A stretch of 64,000 nt of DNA from Astropecten irregularis (taxonomy: Eukaryota; Echinodermata; Asteroidea; Paxillosida; Astropectinidae), in the NCBI GenBank assembly GCA_963971285.1, contig OZ020260.1, positions 8,404,798-8,468,797 on the forward strand, read 5' to 3'. A program made the translations under genes and the position numbers. Under the pieces are notes generated by a model. It was not told the DNA's origin, ran no database searches, and saw only the letters and a program-made list of their open reading frames with translations. Of the stretch, positions 35,125-46,943 are shown piece after piece; position 1 is the first letter of the stretch; every line of letters starts with the position of its first letter.

Positions 35125-37245
35125 GATACGTTCCCAAATTTTGGGGAAAGGAATAAAAAAAAAATCTCTTTTGTTAACTTGGTGATAATTTGTTCAAAAT
35201 GAGCATGCATTGTGCAATGTGCATATGAGGCAAGTAGTCGAGAACCAGACATACATACATACATGTACTATGTACATGTAGTAGACGTGCATCAGTAAAT
35301 TTTGAGAACAAACCTTGAGACTTTTGCAGAAAGCTTTTGCACTGTGGCGCACATGCATAGCAGACTGTAAGATTGAATCAACGTGATGTAGATCTGTAAG
35401 TACATATTATGTACATGTACATACATGTACAGTGTTTGCCTATACATGTATTTGCACTGAAGTATGTCAAACTAATTGATCCAATCAAGAATCTCCGAGC
35501 GATCCAGATGTATGTCGGCTATTGTGAAAGCAAATCGCTTACATGTGCAGTGCAAGTATTACGCAACAATGTTTCAGAAAAAGCGCTTTTATCTTCCGCT
35601 TTTATTCATACATGTAGATTTCTGCATGTTTTTAAACGGTATTCAAAATTTCTGCATATTGTGTTGTAAAACAAAAGCAAATTTTTGTCAATTTTTCTTT
35701 GTTCACTTTTCAATGTTCTAATTCATTTAGGCAATAAGTGATCAAAGTGATCAATGTTTTTTCTCATTGGGTATCCTGACAAAAACCCTGGTGCATGAAA
35801 TAATTCTTAACTTGATGTATGTATTAACCATCACAGTGTATAAAGAACGTTTGAAAAATCCAACAAACTTTTTTTTCAAATGGACTTCAAAATTTGAGGT
35901 TGCTAAAACATGTACAGTGATACAGTTGGGTTCACTAAGTTTGGATGTATTTCCAAAATAAAAAAACACATGAATGAAACACAAATTTTAGACACAGAAT
36001 CAACCACTTCAATGTAAGGTTGCACAGTGCAGCTGAAACAATAGTTACATGTACATGTTTGGGGGAAGGAGAGAAAGAAACATTCCTCATAGTGAAGTTG
36101 ATACTTTTAAAACTGAAATTGGACGATATCAAATTTGAGTTTTTCAATCATTGTGGCCTGAGGGGGCAATAAGTATAATATTACTATGGAGCAAGGTGTG
36201 ATAACTCCACCCATACAGGTTGTTACTGGGCTGGGCTGATATTCAGTATGACAATATGATAACAACAAACAGGTCATGAAAATTGATTTGCACTTTTCCA
36301 ATTTACGTGTCTACTCCTCCAAATTTTCCAATTAACATTGATGGAACTGGTGCAGCACATCAACGTACAAGTAGGCCCTACACGTTTACAGGTACAGGTC
36401 TACATGTTGGTGCTCGTACATACACATGGTATTTACTTTCATGTAATGCTACATGATAGGGCCTACATGTAGGCCAAGCATGGTTTTCATTAAATACATG
36501 TAATATTACTTACATGTAGTTTATTAGGGCACACAACTGTGCAGATTTTACATTCAACAATGCAAGTGTGTTTACATCTCAGTGGTACATACACATCTGC
36601 AAAGATGCTCAGTGCAAAGTTTTCAATGAGTGTTACTGTACAGCTACAAAATTCAAAAAAATTATCATTAATAATACAGTTAACATAACTGTATTATTAA
36701 CAAAAATAACACAATATTTCTAGAACACTTTTTACAGGTTTTCGTAAAAAAAAAAATCAGAAGCATTTTGTGTAATTAAGGTAAATTAACGGAAAAACCA
36801 AATAAGGTCAAATGTTAGCGTATGTATGCATTACCAGCCACAGCAAAAAACCTGCAGACATTGTAAAAAAGTCTGGCGCCGTGTCAGCAACATTTGCTAA
36901 CAAATTCTATTTTCCTTAACCTAACCAAAGTCTTCCCAACAATATATAAAATGGCAACAGTGACTAAGCTGACCATTCAGATGGATTAAGTGCTGTAAAC
37001 TATTATTGGTTTCCCCCTCAGGCGTAGCAACACAAAGAAGGAGTGGTCCCTGGAACCATTGGCCTCAAATGAACCCCTTACACCATGTATGTATGCAAAA
37101 GTACCCAAAGAAAACACGTACAGCAACTACAAATTGTACAGTACATGCACATAATTGTTGGTTCAATGTCTACAGTGTATGTGCATGTCTGATTTAAGCA
37201 GATTATTTGAGGGATTTTGAACCATTTTAGTTCAGTGTACAGACC
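35125..37245. other. NOS1AP: Intronic stretch without supported features
   Basis: AT-rich, with TACATGTA clusters (35265-35280, 35410-35430) and TAGGCCTACATG steps near 36370-36475. No exon or element boundary is recognised. Confidence 0.5.
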
Positions 37246-39879
37246 ACCAGTACATACATACATGTACATGTCTGTATGCACACAGTCAGTAGGCATTCAC
37301 TGTCAATGTCTGTATGCATACATACATGTACATGTCTGTATGCACACAGTCAGTAGGCATTCACTGTCAATGTCTGTGTGCATACATACATGTACATGTA
37401 TGTATGCACACAGTCAGTAGGCATTCACTGTCAATGTCTGTATGCATACATACATGTACATGTATGTATGCATACAGTCAGTAGGCATTCACTGTCAATG
37501 TCTGTGTGCATACATACATGTACATGTATGTATGCATACAGTCAGTAGGCATTCACTGTCAATGTCTGTATGCATACATACATGTACATGTATGTATGCA
37601 TACAGTCAGTAGGCATTCACTGTCAATGTCTGTGTGCATACATACATGTACATGTATGTATGCATACAGTCAGTAGGCATTCACTGTCAATGTCTGTGTG
37701 CATACATACATGTACATGTATGTATGCACACAGTCAGTAGGCATTCACTGTCAATGTCTGTGTGCATACATACATGTACATGTATGTATGCACACAGTCA
37801 GTAGGCATTCACTGTCAATGTCTGTGTGCATACATACATGTACATGTATGTATGCATACAGTCAGTAGGCATTCACTGTCAATGTCTGTGTGCATACATA
37901 CATGTACATGTATGTATGCACACAGTCAGTAGGCATTCACTGTCAATGTCTGTGTGCATACATACATGTACATGTATGTATGCACACAGTCAGTAGGCAT
38001 TCACTGTCAATGTCTGTGTGCATACATACATGTACATGTATGTATGCACACAGTCAGTAGGCATTCACTGTCAATGTCTGTGTGCATACATACATGTACA
38101 TGTATGTATGCACACAGTCAGTAGGCATTCACTGTCAATGTCTGTGTGCATACATACATGTACATGTATGTATGCACACAGTCAGTAGGCATTCACTGTC
38201 AATGTCTGTGTGCATACATACATGTACATGTATGTATGCACACAGTCAGTAGGCATTCACTGTCAATGTCTGTATGCACACATACATGTACATGTATGTA
38301 TGCATACAGTCAGTAGGCATTCACTGTCAATGTCTGTGTGCATACATACATGTACATGTATGTATGCATACAGTCAGTAGGCATTCACTGTCAATGTCTG
38401 TATGCACACATACATGTACATGTATGTATGCATACAGTCAGTAGGCATTCACTGTCAATGTCTGTGTGCATACATACATGTACATGTATGTATGCACACA
38501 GTCAGTAGGCATTCACTGTCAATGTCTGTGTGCATACATACATGTACATGTATGTATGCACACAGTCAGTAGGCATTCACTGTCAATGTCTGTGTGCATA
38601 CATACATGTACATGTATGTATGCATACAGTCAGTAGGCATTCACTGTCAATGTCTGTGTGCATACATACATGTACATGTATGTATGCACACAGTCAGTAG
38701 GCATTCACTGTCAATGTCTGTGTGCATACATACATGTACATGTATGTATGCACACAGTCAGTAGGCATTCACTGTCAATGTCTGTGTGCATACATACATG
38801 TACATGTATGTATGCATACAGTCAGTAGGCATTCACTGTCAATGTCTGTGTGCATACATACACGTACATGTATGTATGCACACAGTCAGTAGGCATTCAC
38901 TGTCAATGTCTGTGTGCATACATACATGTACATGTATGTATGCATACAGTCAGTAGGCATTCACTGTCAATGTCTGTGTGCATACATACACGTACATGTA
39001 TGTATGCACACAGTCAGTAGGCATTCACTGTCAATGTCTGTGTGCATACATACATGTACATGTATGTATGCACACAGTCAGTAGGCATTCACTGTCAATG
39101 TCTGTGTGCATACATACATGTACATGTATGTATGCACACAGTCAGTAGGCATTCACTGTCAATGTCTGTGTGCATACATACATGTACATGTATGTATGCA
39201 TACAGTCAGTAGGCATTCACTGTCAATGTCTGTGTGCATACATACATGTACATGTATGTATGCACACAGTCAGTAGGCATTCACTGTCAATGTCTGTGTG
39301 CATACATACATGTACATGTATGTATGCACACAGTCAGTAGGCATTCACTGTCAATGTCTGTATGCATACATACATGTACATGTATGTATGCACACAGTCA
39401 GTAGGCATTCACTGTCAATGTCTGTGTGCATACATACATGTACATGTATGTATGCACACAGTCAGTAGGCATTCACTGTCAATGTCTGTATGCATACATA
39501 CATGTACATGTATGTATGCATACAGTCAGTAGGCATTCACTGTCAATGTCTGTATGCATACATACATGTACATGTATGTATGCATACAGTCAGTAGGCAT
39601 TCACTGTCAATGTCTGTATGCATACATACATGTACATGTATGTATGCACACAGTCAGTAGGCATTCACTGTCAATGTCTGTGTGCATACATACATGTACA
39701 TGTATGTATGCACACAGTCAGTAGGCATTCACTGTCAATGTCTGTGTGCATACATACATGTACATGTATGTATGCACACAGTCAGTAGGCATTCACTGTC
39801 AATGTCTGTATGCATACATACATGTACATGTATGTATGCACACAGTCAGTAGGCATTCACTGTCAATGTCTGTGTGCAG
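37246..39879 (+). repeat. 64-bp palindromic satellite, about 41 units
   Basis: CAGTCAGTAGG recurs every 64 bp from 37283 to 39843, 41 times with no indel. Each unit is a 38-bp perfect palindrome plus a 26-bp linker (GTCAGTAGGCATTC, then ACTGTCAATGTC). Half of the palindrome is TGTGTGCATACATACATGT. Variable sites are mainly G/A in TGTRTGCA and C/T in TGCAYACA near the palindrome ends, plus rare CACGTA and (at the left edge) GTCTGTATG variants. It lies inside a NOS1AP intron and has no coding potential. Confidence 0.93.
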
Positions 39880-40902
39880 AGAATAAAAAAACGGCTTCAA
39901 CATTTTCTTGCTGAAATTCAAGATTGTTGTTTATTACCGCTACAAAGAACTTTTGGCAAAGCCGTTGGCTAGATTGTTATTAATAAATACTTCAGTAATG
40001 AAACTGATGCATGTTTTGAAGTACAGTGTAGTCTTTAAATTACTTCTAATCCTCAAAGAGGCACAATGAAAACTCTGCAGTTCTTGACCTAGGCCTCGTG
40101 TACAAATTGTGCAATTATTACATAAATCGGACCACTTTGAACAGTGTCTATCATGGTCACACTTTTCACAGGTTTTGAGTGGGAATTGTCAGTCTAGTGA
40201 GTTCTTGATGTTGTTGTCCCGTCAAAATGTAACCCTTACCCAAACAGCCTTATACAACTGATTTACATACTTGATAACTTGCTCCCTGCAGCAAATACCG
40301 CTTGGCCAATCACCAAATTCCGCCAGTGCTAAAGTTGCCAAATTAAGGTTTAATACTTTTTGGGATATTACACAAAAGTGCTACCACAATTTGAGGCCAC
40401 ATACATGTAGTACCTAGAAATGTTCCCTAAGGTCTATCCCATCAATTTCTTAAGTCAGACCTTACATTTCTACCTCCATGCATGTACATATGTACTATAT
40501 GTACATGTACATGTATGTAGGTGTAGTCGGAGTTGAGAACTTTAATTTGTTTATGGTCCATGCTCCTTGTCTATCATAATCAACATGGAAAAAACATTTT
40601 CATAATACAAATTAACAAATATTTTCCCAACCAAGAAACCATGAGGAGTAATACATGTATCTGTATACAGTGTCTATCCATAAACACACCCCACCTGATG
40701 TAAATCATGGCCCATTCAAGGAAGCAGTTTTATCCAGCAATGGAGGCCACCTACATGTACAGTATAGCCCAGTGGCTTGCAGAACAGGATCCAGTGTGAT
40801 TAGGAGAAAGTAATGTACAGTGGCTGGTCTGTATTCTGTATTCTATATATCATTGTCATGTATGAATAGTTATCTCATCGCCCTTTTACCAGCTTCAAAC
40901 AA
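39880..40902. other. NOS1AP: Intronic stretch without supported features
   Basis: No exon or repeat is recognised, apart from an (ACATGT)n-rich patch at 40485-40520. Confidence 0.5.
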
Positions 40903-41270
40903 GGTATGTTGCATTCACACACACCAAAAAAGCGTGATAATCGTGCTTATTTCATTGGGTTTTTTTTTGTGTGGACACAAATCTGTTTTTTCAAGTAGTC
41001 ATGATTATTTGCTGTGTGATCGGTGTGCCAAAAGAAACCGTATTTTAATATCAAATCATGCAAAAGCATGTTAGGTGAACTTCCTGTCATCACAACTGCA
41101 TCAATCGTGCGTTATACAATACACATTAGAATCAGGCATGTGCAGTTTGATTGTACCGGTGAGATATGGGTTGCGATTTTTCTGCCCAGGTGTGGAAACG
41201 CCACAAAATAATCGTGATTAAAATTGTGACGCAAATAATCACGCTTTTTGGTGAGTGTGTGAGTGCACCT
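40903..41270. mobile_element. TIR element (family J), about 370 bp
   Basis: The left end GGTATGTTGCATTCACACAC, then ACCAAAAAAGCGTGATAATC, is mirrored by the right end, whose inverted complement reads GGTGCACTCACACACTCACC, then AAAAAGCGTGATTAT. The TIR is about 40 bp. A partial relative is at 23640-23765. It has no transposase and no clear target duplication. Confidence 0.65.
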
Positions 41271-41620
41271 GAAGTTCATGTACATAACAATACACATTGT
41301 TATGGTGGGATTGTTACCAACCAAACATTTGACAAGAATAGAGCCATGAATATTCACATCGATTTCCAGACTCCTTCTTAAATGCATATTGTATGTCAGC
41401 AGTCTAAGAAATTGCTGACAATTCCTTTACCTTTTTTAGATAACATTAATTCATCCTTGACTATTAGAACATATTTTTTTTCTTTTTTCTTTCTTTTTCC
41501 ATTGTAAATGAAACCTTGTGAAATTAAGAATTACATTTTAAAACTTTTTTTTAACCATCAAATTGACTTACAATTAGAAATCTTGAACTTGAAGTTAATG
41601 TTCTAATTCTAGATTCTTAC

Positions 41621-41728
41621 CTTTGCTGAGAATCCAATTCCATGCTGGAAAGCCTCTTCACTATGAAGGGGAATACGTGTATCATATGCATCCTCCACCA
41701 AGTTATACTTGTTCTTCTTGGTCGGCAT
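41621..41728 (-). CDS. NOS1AP: NOS1AP (CAPON) start exon
   Basis: ATG is at 41728-41726 on the minus strand, in a favourable context (A at -3). It is followed by 36 codons, [20 protein letters not shown] then [16 protein letters not shown], and the donor GTAAGA. The vertebrate family starts [30 protein letters not shown], so the start and the exon end are supported by homology. This segment precedes the first PTB strand. The next expected residues (YVGSLDVPRP-like) were not found. The exon ends in phase 0, like the start of the exon at 5388-5483. The intron that follows is at least several kb and up to 36 kb long. Confidence 0.93.
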
Positions 41729-41860
41729 TGTCAGTATTCTATCCCTTCACTCCAGTCCACAGTACAGGCCTACATATAGATCAAGTCTGACCATGTATGC
41801 AAGTCTCTGGCACTAACCCTCAGGGGATTAGGCATTGGTAAAGGTAGCTCCTGGTGAAAA
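41729..41860 (-). promoter_or_regulatory. NOS1AP: Putative 5' UTR of NOS1AP
   Basis: The sequence immediately upstream of the start codon on the minus strand must be transcribed leader for some distance. No TATA box, CpG island or splice acceptor that fixes the transcription start can be identified. The upper boundary given is arbitrary. Confidence 0.3.
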
Positions 41861-43140
41861 GGGATATGAAGACAGGATCATTAATCACACAATTAATGTC
41901 TACTCCATAGACCATAGGCTGAAGCCTACATGTACATACAGTGCCATGAAGCTTTTCAAACAGTCACAGATATGAATATCTCCTTGTGAACTGTTACCTA
42001 AACAAACATCCAGTAATAACCAGCAATGCTCTAGTTGAGGATTTGATTTCTAGTTTTACTGACATTCTTACTTTGCATTAAAAGCTTGAGTACATTTTCA
42101 TATACCGGTAGGCAGCTGACAAAGGGCACGCCACTGGTCACAAGTTCAACTACTAGTACTAGCAGTCTTCTTTATGAGGATCTTTGCATGCAGTGTATCA
42201 CTCATCAGTGCCATGTACACAGTGTTAGTTTAATTAAATTCTTCGATCAGACATCAATGCGTGTACGTCACACACATCAGCAGCAATGTAACAACAAAAG
42301 CTTTTGTAGAAAAGTTCATGCGCAGATCAGTCATGTACAAGTGGAGCAATGGTTGGTTGCAAGGCATGCATCTGTGTTAGCCAATTCCTCTGAGTTGTGC
42401 AGAGTGAAGCAAGCATGCAATATGTATGGTCATATAAATCAGCTTTGGTGGACTGGTATGTAATGAAAGATGCCTTCTTCACACACGTGTACATACACCC
42501 ACACACACCCAGTCTGCATCTGACAGTATGTATATATATGTGTGTACACCATCACCAGGATCACCTGCATTGATATGCTGTGGGCCATCATTGTATTCAA
42601 TTATAAATCTGAGGAAAATGCAGTACAGTGTAAGAATTGCAGTCAACACTTCTATTATGCAGCGCAGCTTGGATCTGTTAAAACAAAACTTCCTCTATAC
42701 TTAAATTCTACAATCATGCAAATATTGTGAATCTGTTGTGAGTGCATGAAATTACTTTTTGCATGAAATAATTTTTATTGAAAATACCATATACTCAATA
42801 TGAAATCTCCCTTACAGTAAAATAAATTGTTAAATAACATTATACATAGGCCTACAAAAAGAAAATTTACACTTTTGAAATGGCTGGCAAATAAAAATAT
42901 ATGGGGGAAAGGTTGATACATGTAAGTATGGAAAGCTACACTCAAATTCTTTTCAAGCACTTCATTGATAAAGGGAAAGGGACAACTTCACTTCCTTTTC
43001 ACTTTATTTTACATGTAAATCAAATAATCATTCTGACAGACGTTGCTTCTGATTAACAAATTTTTGTGCAGTTACTTGTTTTCATTTACTTGTAGAGATA
43101 TTGGCTTAAATGCAACTGTCTATATTTTGGTATTAATTAA
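41861..43140. other. Upstream of the NOS1AP start exon, no supported feature
   Basis: The promoter or further 5' UTR exons may be here, but nothing in the sequence shows them. The open frame 42086-42463 has no recognisable domain. Confidence 0.45.
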
Positions 43141-43143
43141 ATA

Positions 43144-43180
43144 CAGTAAAACCTCGATAACTCAACCTCGGATACCTTGA
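43144..43180 (+). mobile_element. Single TIR-like end (pogo/Tc1 type?)
   Basis: CAGTAAAACCTCGATAACTC, then AACCTCGGATA, resembles the ends of pogo-like DNA transposons. No matching inverted end was found nearby; a family A MITE begins 13 bp further on. It is a weak call. Confidence 0.3.
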
Positions 43181-43192
43181 AAGCCCGCTTAA

Positions 43193-43527
43193 TGGTAGTA
43201 TCTTACATACATCTTTGGTAAGAAAGCAAAACAAAAATGTTCACAGATTTAGGGTATGAAGATGGTGATGGTAGAAACATACTGTTAAAAATTTTCCGCC
43301 TGAAATGGTGTATTTATCCAGAAATTAGTAAAACAACGACCAAAAATCTTTTTGATCTTTTAAAAGATCAACAATAAAAGAGAAAAGAAATACTGTGGCT
43401 GTTTTTCACTGTTTCTCAAAAAGTGGGCACCGTATGGGACTGTAATTTTCACAGATGACTGTTACTGTATCTTCCTTGATATCTGTGCCCATGAATCTCT
43501 ACTTCTTTGACAAAAACCATGATACAA
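43193..43527 (+). mobile_element. MITE family A copy
   Basis: It begins TGGTAGTATCTTACATACAT (ends diverged). It contains GTTCACAGATTTAGGGTATG, AAGATGGTGATGGTAGAAAC, TTTTTGATCTTTTAAAAGATC and the right-end CTTTGACAAAAACCATGATAC. It has the same order as 54577-54933. Confidence 0.7.
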
Positions 43528-43608
43528 GTATGCTACAGGCTTTTGTGTATATGAAAGATATTTCTGAACTCAGGTTCAAAACTACATACATACATTTATA
43601 TCTATTGA

Positions 43609-43890
43609 GACATTCAAGAAACTTTTCAAGACCCACGTTTTTTAAAACTTAAAATTTTTTTCTTTCATTTAATAACTGCTATTTTACTAATAATATTTTG
43701 GTTGGTTATGGAGTATCTTTGCATGTACATGTACATTGTACAATCTGCTCAAGGTTTTAAATGTTATACAGTATACGTGTACATTCCACTTGCACATGGC
43801 TTGATATTCAGATTAGTGTGAGTACATATGTACATGTGAGTGTTTTTATAGGGTTTCCTAATTGCGCGCTATAAAAACTATTTATTATAA
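43609..43890 (+). mobile_element. Non-LTR retrotransposon 3' end
   Basis: The frame starting at 43610 reads SFKKLFKTHVF and a stop, the usual last residues of CR1/L2-like reverse-transcriptase ORFs. It is followed by about 230 bp of UTR ending TTGCGCGCTATAAAAACTAT then TTATTATAA, a common LINE 3' end. It is heavily 5' truncated. Confidence 0.5.
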
Positions 43891-44588
43891 GGTGCCATAC
43901 ATGTACCACCACCACACACCATCCCACAACTTACTGTTAATTGTTAAATGTTTACAAATGATACATTCATATAAAATGTATTCTCAGCAAACGTTTGGAT
44001 AAGGGTACATGTACAAATGTACAGTACATGTACTTGTACTTGTATACAATATATACAACCAATTATGGATAAATGGTTGAAAATTGGTATTGAAAATTAA
44101 CCACTTCACAATGGGCGTTTTGTAGAAATTTCCTTACTCAACAGTAGCATCATTTTCTGGAAAATCTAGAATGTATAACTTGTTATCTGAAGAGAAAATT
44201 AGTACTGTACATGTATCATTGATACATGTACATTGATACAGTACATGTACTGTACATTGATACATGTACATTGAAATCCCGGCTCAACAATGTGGCGACA
44301 TCAGAGGCTCTAAAAAACACTTCCTAAAAGTATTGTTCTCTTATATGAGAAAATGTGACTTTTGAGCAATGAACGAGAATTCTCACATCCTTTGTAATCT
44401 AACAACTGAAAACAGCCATAAACCCTAATGTTTGAAAAACATCTCATAACCTTTCATGTGTCCAAAATACACTTTCAAATGCAACTGATTGTACGTAAAG
44501 CATGTGCACATATATAATAGTGTACACTTGAAGTGATTCAGTTGAGCAATGTTTGTCACAAGATGGCAGCAGACTCCAAAGGTATTTG
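43891..44588. other. Intergenic stretch with a TACATGTA-type palindrome cluster
   Basis: No gene is seen. At 44205-44277 the sequence alternates CATTGATACATGTA and AGTACATGTACTGTAC blocks, a dense cluster of overlapping palindromes. Confidence 0.5.
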
Positions 44589-45388
44589 GGTGCACTCTGT
44601 AAACAGCTCCAAAATCAATGCGCCGAGCTGATTATCATAATTTGTATACCCTCAAATTTCTTTCATTATCATGCATTTTTGGGGGTCATGCATGATGGGT
44701 TATCACAACCTTCAATGCTTCAACCTTTTGTGGAAACTTCAAATCTGGCCCTGCATTACATCGCTTTGAAAGTGTAGAGTTGCTTCATGAAAACTGGCAG
44801 CAAGTCGGTTTGCATGGTTTGGGGAAAAGGACAATTTTTTTTGGGGGGAGTGTTCTTGGGCCAATGGGAGACTTTTGACTTAACGTTGTTTAATAACCTA
44901 AAGAAGGCGCCCTTCACCATTCTCGGGAAACGTGTGTCGGGTTTGTTGTCATTGCTTTTGTGCATGAATATTCGTCATAAACACAACCCACGTAAAATAA
45001 GCACATGAAAATGCCTGGTACATGCGGTGCAGTGCCCGGTTGTGGTGTGGCAGGGGGGACACGAGTTCCCCAAGAAACAAACAAATGCAGAATCTGTGGA
45101 GATTGGCCATTAAAAGTGTGAGTTACAAACGATCATGGTGGCCGACTCCAAACATCATTGTTTGTGCACAAAGTTTTCACTTGCCAAAGCTAAACATTTA
45201 CATGTATACATGTAAGACTTGACAGCCCATTCCAAAAGTCTCCAATTAGCAACAAATTTCATCGGGTGACACACCACAAATTGAAAAGAATGATGAGGGT
45301 TCAAACAGACTTCTGGAGGAGGTGTTTTGAGCCGTTAAGTTGAAGGTTTTAACACTTAAGTCAATGGGAGTTTATTTCTCTTTGCACA
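44589..45388 (+). mobile_element. Degenerate THAP-type DNA transposon
   Basis: The left end GGTGCACTCTGTAAACAGCT, then CAATGCGCCGAGCTGATTAT and CATAAT, is homologous to the inverted right end of the 54069-54496 element. Its right part (CACACCACAAATTGAAAAGA, then GTTAAGTTGAAGGTTTTAAC and CAATGGGAG) matches the inverted left end. Between them lies about 400 bp absent from the shorter element, including a broken THAP-like reading frame at 45011-45190. The pair is thus a longer and an internally deleted form of one family, of P-element or Kolobok type. The exact ends are degenerate. Confidence 0.55.
45011..45190 (+). pseudogene. Broken THAP zinc-finger remnant of a transposase
   Basis: From ATG 45011 the frame reads MPGTCGAVPGCGVAGGTRVP and stops at 45119-45121. 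In a shifted frame the sequence continues NLWRLAIKSVSYKRSWWPTP, then NIIVCAQSFHLP. This order (MP..C....GC, then W..AI, W.P, and a C with a nearby H) is that of the THAP C2CH DNA-binding module found at the N-terminus of P-element and some Kolobok transposases. At least one frameshift, Cys and His spacing slightly off the consensus, and no downstream catalytic region mean it is inactive. A chance resemblance cannot be excluded. Confidence 0.45.
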
Positions 45389-45910
45389 ATTCCTACTCTG
45401 CCCACTTACTACAATGGACAAAATATAGGACAATATACATGTACATGTACCATGATGCCAACCTGTACAAACATGCACAGAGCTCTCCGTTTGCAATCTA
45501 AATATGCTACAGGTACATGTAATTGAGGCTCAAGTTATCATACTTTCATGGTACATGTACATGTTTCAGTCAAACTTACAGAAAAGAGCTTAAAGAATGG
45601 TACTTTGCTCCAATTGGTACATGTACATGTATGTACTGCATACGTGTACAAAGGACTGCACGCAAACATTACTCATCAATTTCCTTTCAAAGGTAATAAC
45701 ACTGGATTGTTTAAGTATGTATCCTTTTTACAGTTTAAAGTAGGCAAGCCTAGACCTTTTTATTTATAACCCAGTACATTGTACGAGACAGTACATGTAC
45801 ATGTTTTACAGGTTTACAGTAATCAAAATTTGGGCACGGGATGAAAGTGCTTTAAAATTATTGCTTAATGAATAATAAATGAACATTGTTTATTGAAAAG
45901 AAACATTGAC
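45389..45910. other. Intergenic stretch without supported features
   Basis: TACATGTA palindromes are frequent (45435-45450, 45550-45565, 45620-45635). No gene or element boundary is seen. Confidence 0.5.
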
Positions 45911-45985
45911 AAGAACAGGATTCGAACCGGCAACCTCCTGAATACCATACAGGCACCCTACCAACTGAGCTACATGTATACAGCC
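45911..45985 (-). mobile_element. tRNA-derived SINE head, second copy
   Basis: Read on the minus strand: A box TAGCTCAGTTGG (45961-45972), CCTGTATGGTATTCAGGAGG, then B box GGTTCGAATCC (45918-45928). It shares CAAACAAAGAT upstream and a TT(T)CTTTTCAAT-like start downstream with 34100-34171. The acceptor stem cannot form, so this is a retroposed relative and not a tRNA gene. Confidence 0.7.
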
Positions 45986-46194
45986 CTACATAATTATGTT
46001 GTTGGTGTCAATAATAGTCAATGATCTTTGTTTGTAATGTTAGGCAGCCAGAAGCCTTTAAACCATGCACATACCGCTATATCCCAAGGATCATTTCATC
46101 GATACGTGCAGCATTGCTGAAAACAGTATATGGGGGATCACTCAAAGGTGATGCAGCTTTTTAATTTATATAATCACCAAATAACCACAAGGGA

Positions 46195-46600
46195 AACTCA
46201 TTGAACGCCGCATCCCTGGTAGAGCCGGCCTACGGTCGTCATCTAAACCAATGCTCTCCGCTTCCAGGACCAAAACAAAATGGGGGGATAGGGCATTTGC
46301 ATCATTAGCACCACACATTTGGAACAACTTACCCACCCACTTACAGCATTATAGGCCTACTGGATCCATTTCATCATTTAGGTGCCACCCAAAAACACAT
46401 GATGCAAGCCTTTAGCTAATTTTGTACGAATTATGTATGCAGTCCATTAGTTGTTTAATTGTCTATTTATTTCATGAATGATCCTTTACTGCCATAATTA
46501 TTTTGTTCACTTGCAAACTACAATATAATGTATTCTTTGTTTGAAATTGCTCCACGAGTGTTTCTACGGATATGTGCGCTATATAAATAATAGGCAACAA
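46195..46600 (+). mobile_element. Non-LTR retrotransposon 3' end (CR1/L2-like)
   Basis: An open frame reads RRIPGRAGLRSSSKPMLSAS, then KWGDRAFASLAPHIWNNLPT, then a FRCHPKTHDASL-like end and a stop. The GDRAFASLAPHIWNNLP block is the classic C-terminal motif of CR1/L2/jockey-type reverse-transcriptase proteins. The 3' UTR ends ATATGTGCGCTATATAAATA. It is 5' truncated with no RT domain present. Confidence 0.7.
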
Positions 46601-46788
46601 AATGAAGCAGGAATTCCCAGAGTTGTGAGCCTTGACATTAAGCTGAAGACAAAGCCAAAGCCAGCCATTTGGAAGACAAGCCCCAATTTCCAGTGTTGTT
46701 GTCGAGTACCGAGTTTTCCGAGTACACACAGTGCCGAGTACGGGCAGAGTATGGGCAGAGTCCGAGAACATGTACTTTTTAAACAAGT

Positions 46789-46943
46789 CCTGGGGTCGAT
46801 TTCACCAAACTCATCGTAACTTACTATTAATCGTAGGATATTTGATGCATTGCAGTCCCACATAGGATAGGCCATATACGATGGGTTATCCTTCGTAACT
46901 CGAGTTACGATCGATCGTAGGGCTTCATGAAATCGACCCCTGG
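46789..46943. mobile_element. Short MITE nested in the hAT-like element
   Basis: The left end CCTGGGGTCGATTTCACCAA and the right end TTCATGAAATCGACCCCTGG are inverted complements over about 17 bp. The inner part has further inverted steps (TCGTAACTTA, ATCGTAGG, GTAACTCGAGTTACGATCGA). GAGTCC and GAGTAC repeats of the host element occur on both sides. Confidence 0.65.

Larger units (their letters stand above)
5484..41620 (-). other. NOS1AP: Large intronic region of NOS1AP (start exon to YEFKAK exon)
   Basis: These 36 kb lie between the donor GTAAGA of the start exon and the acceptor CTTTTAG beside 5483. By family comparison they should contain one short coding exon of about 72 bp (YVGSLDVPRP to MRRIR). 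I did not find it in the readable sequence, and the 200-N gap at 23342-23541 could hide it. The region is crowded with transposons and satellites, listed separately. Confidence 0.8.
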
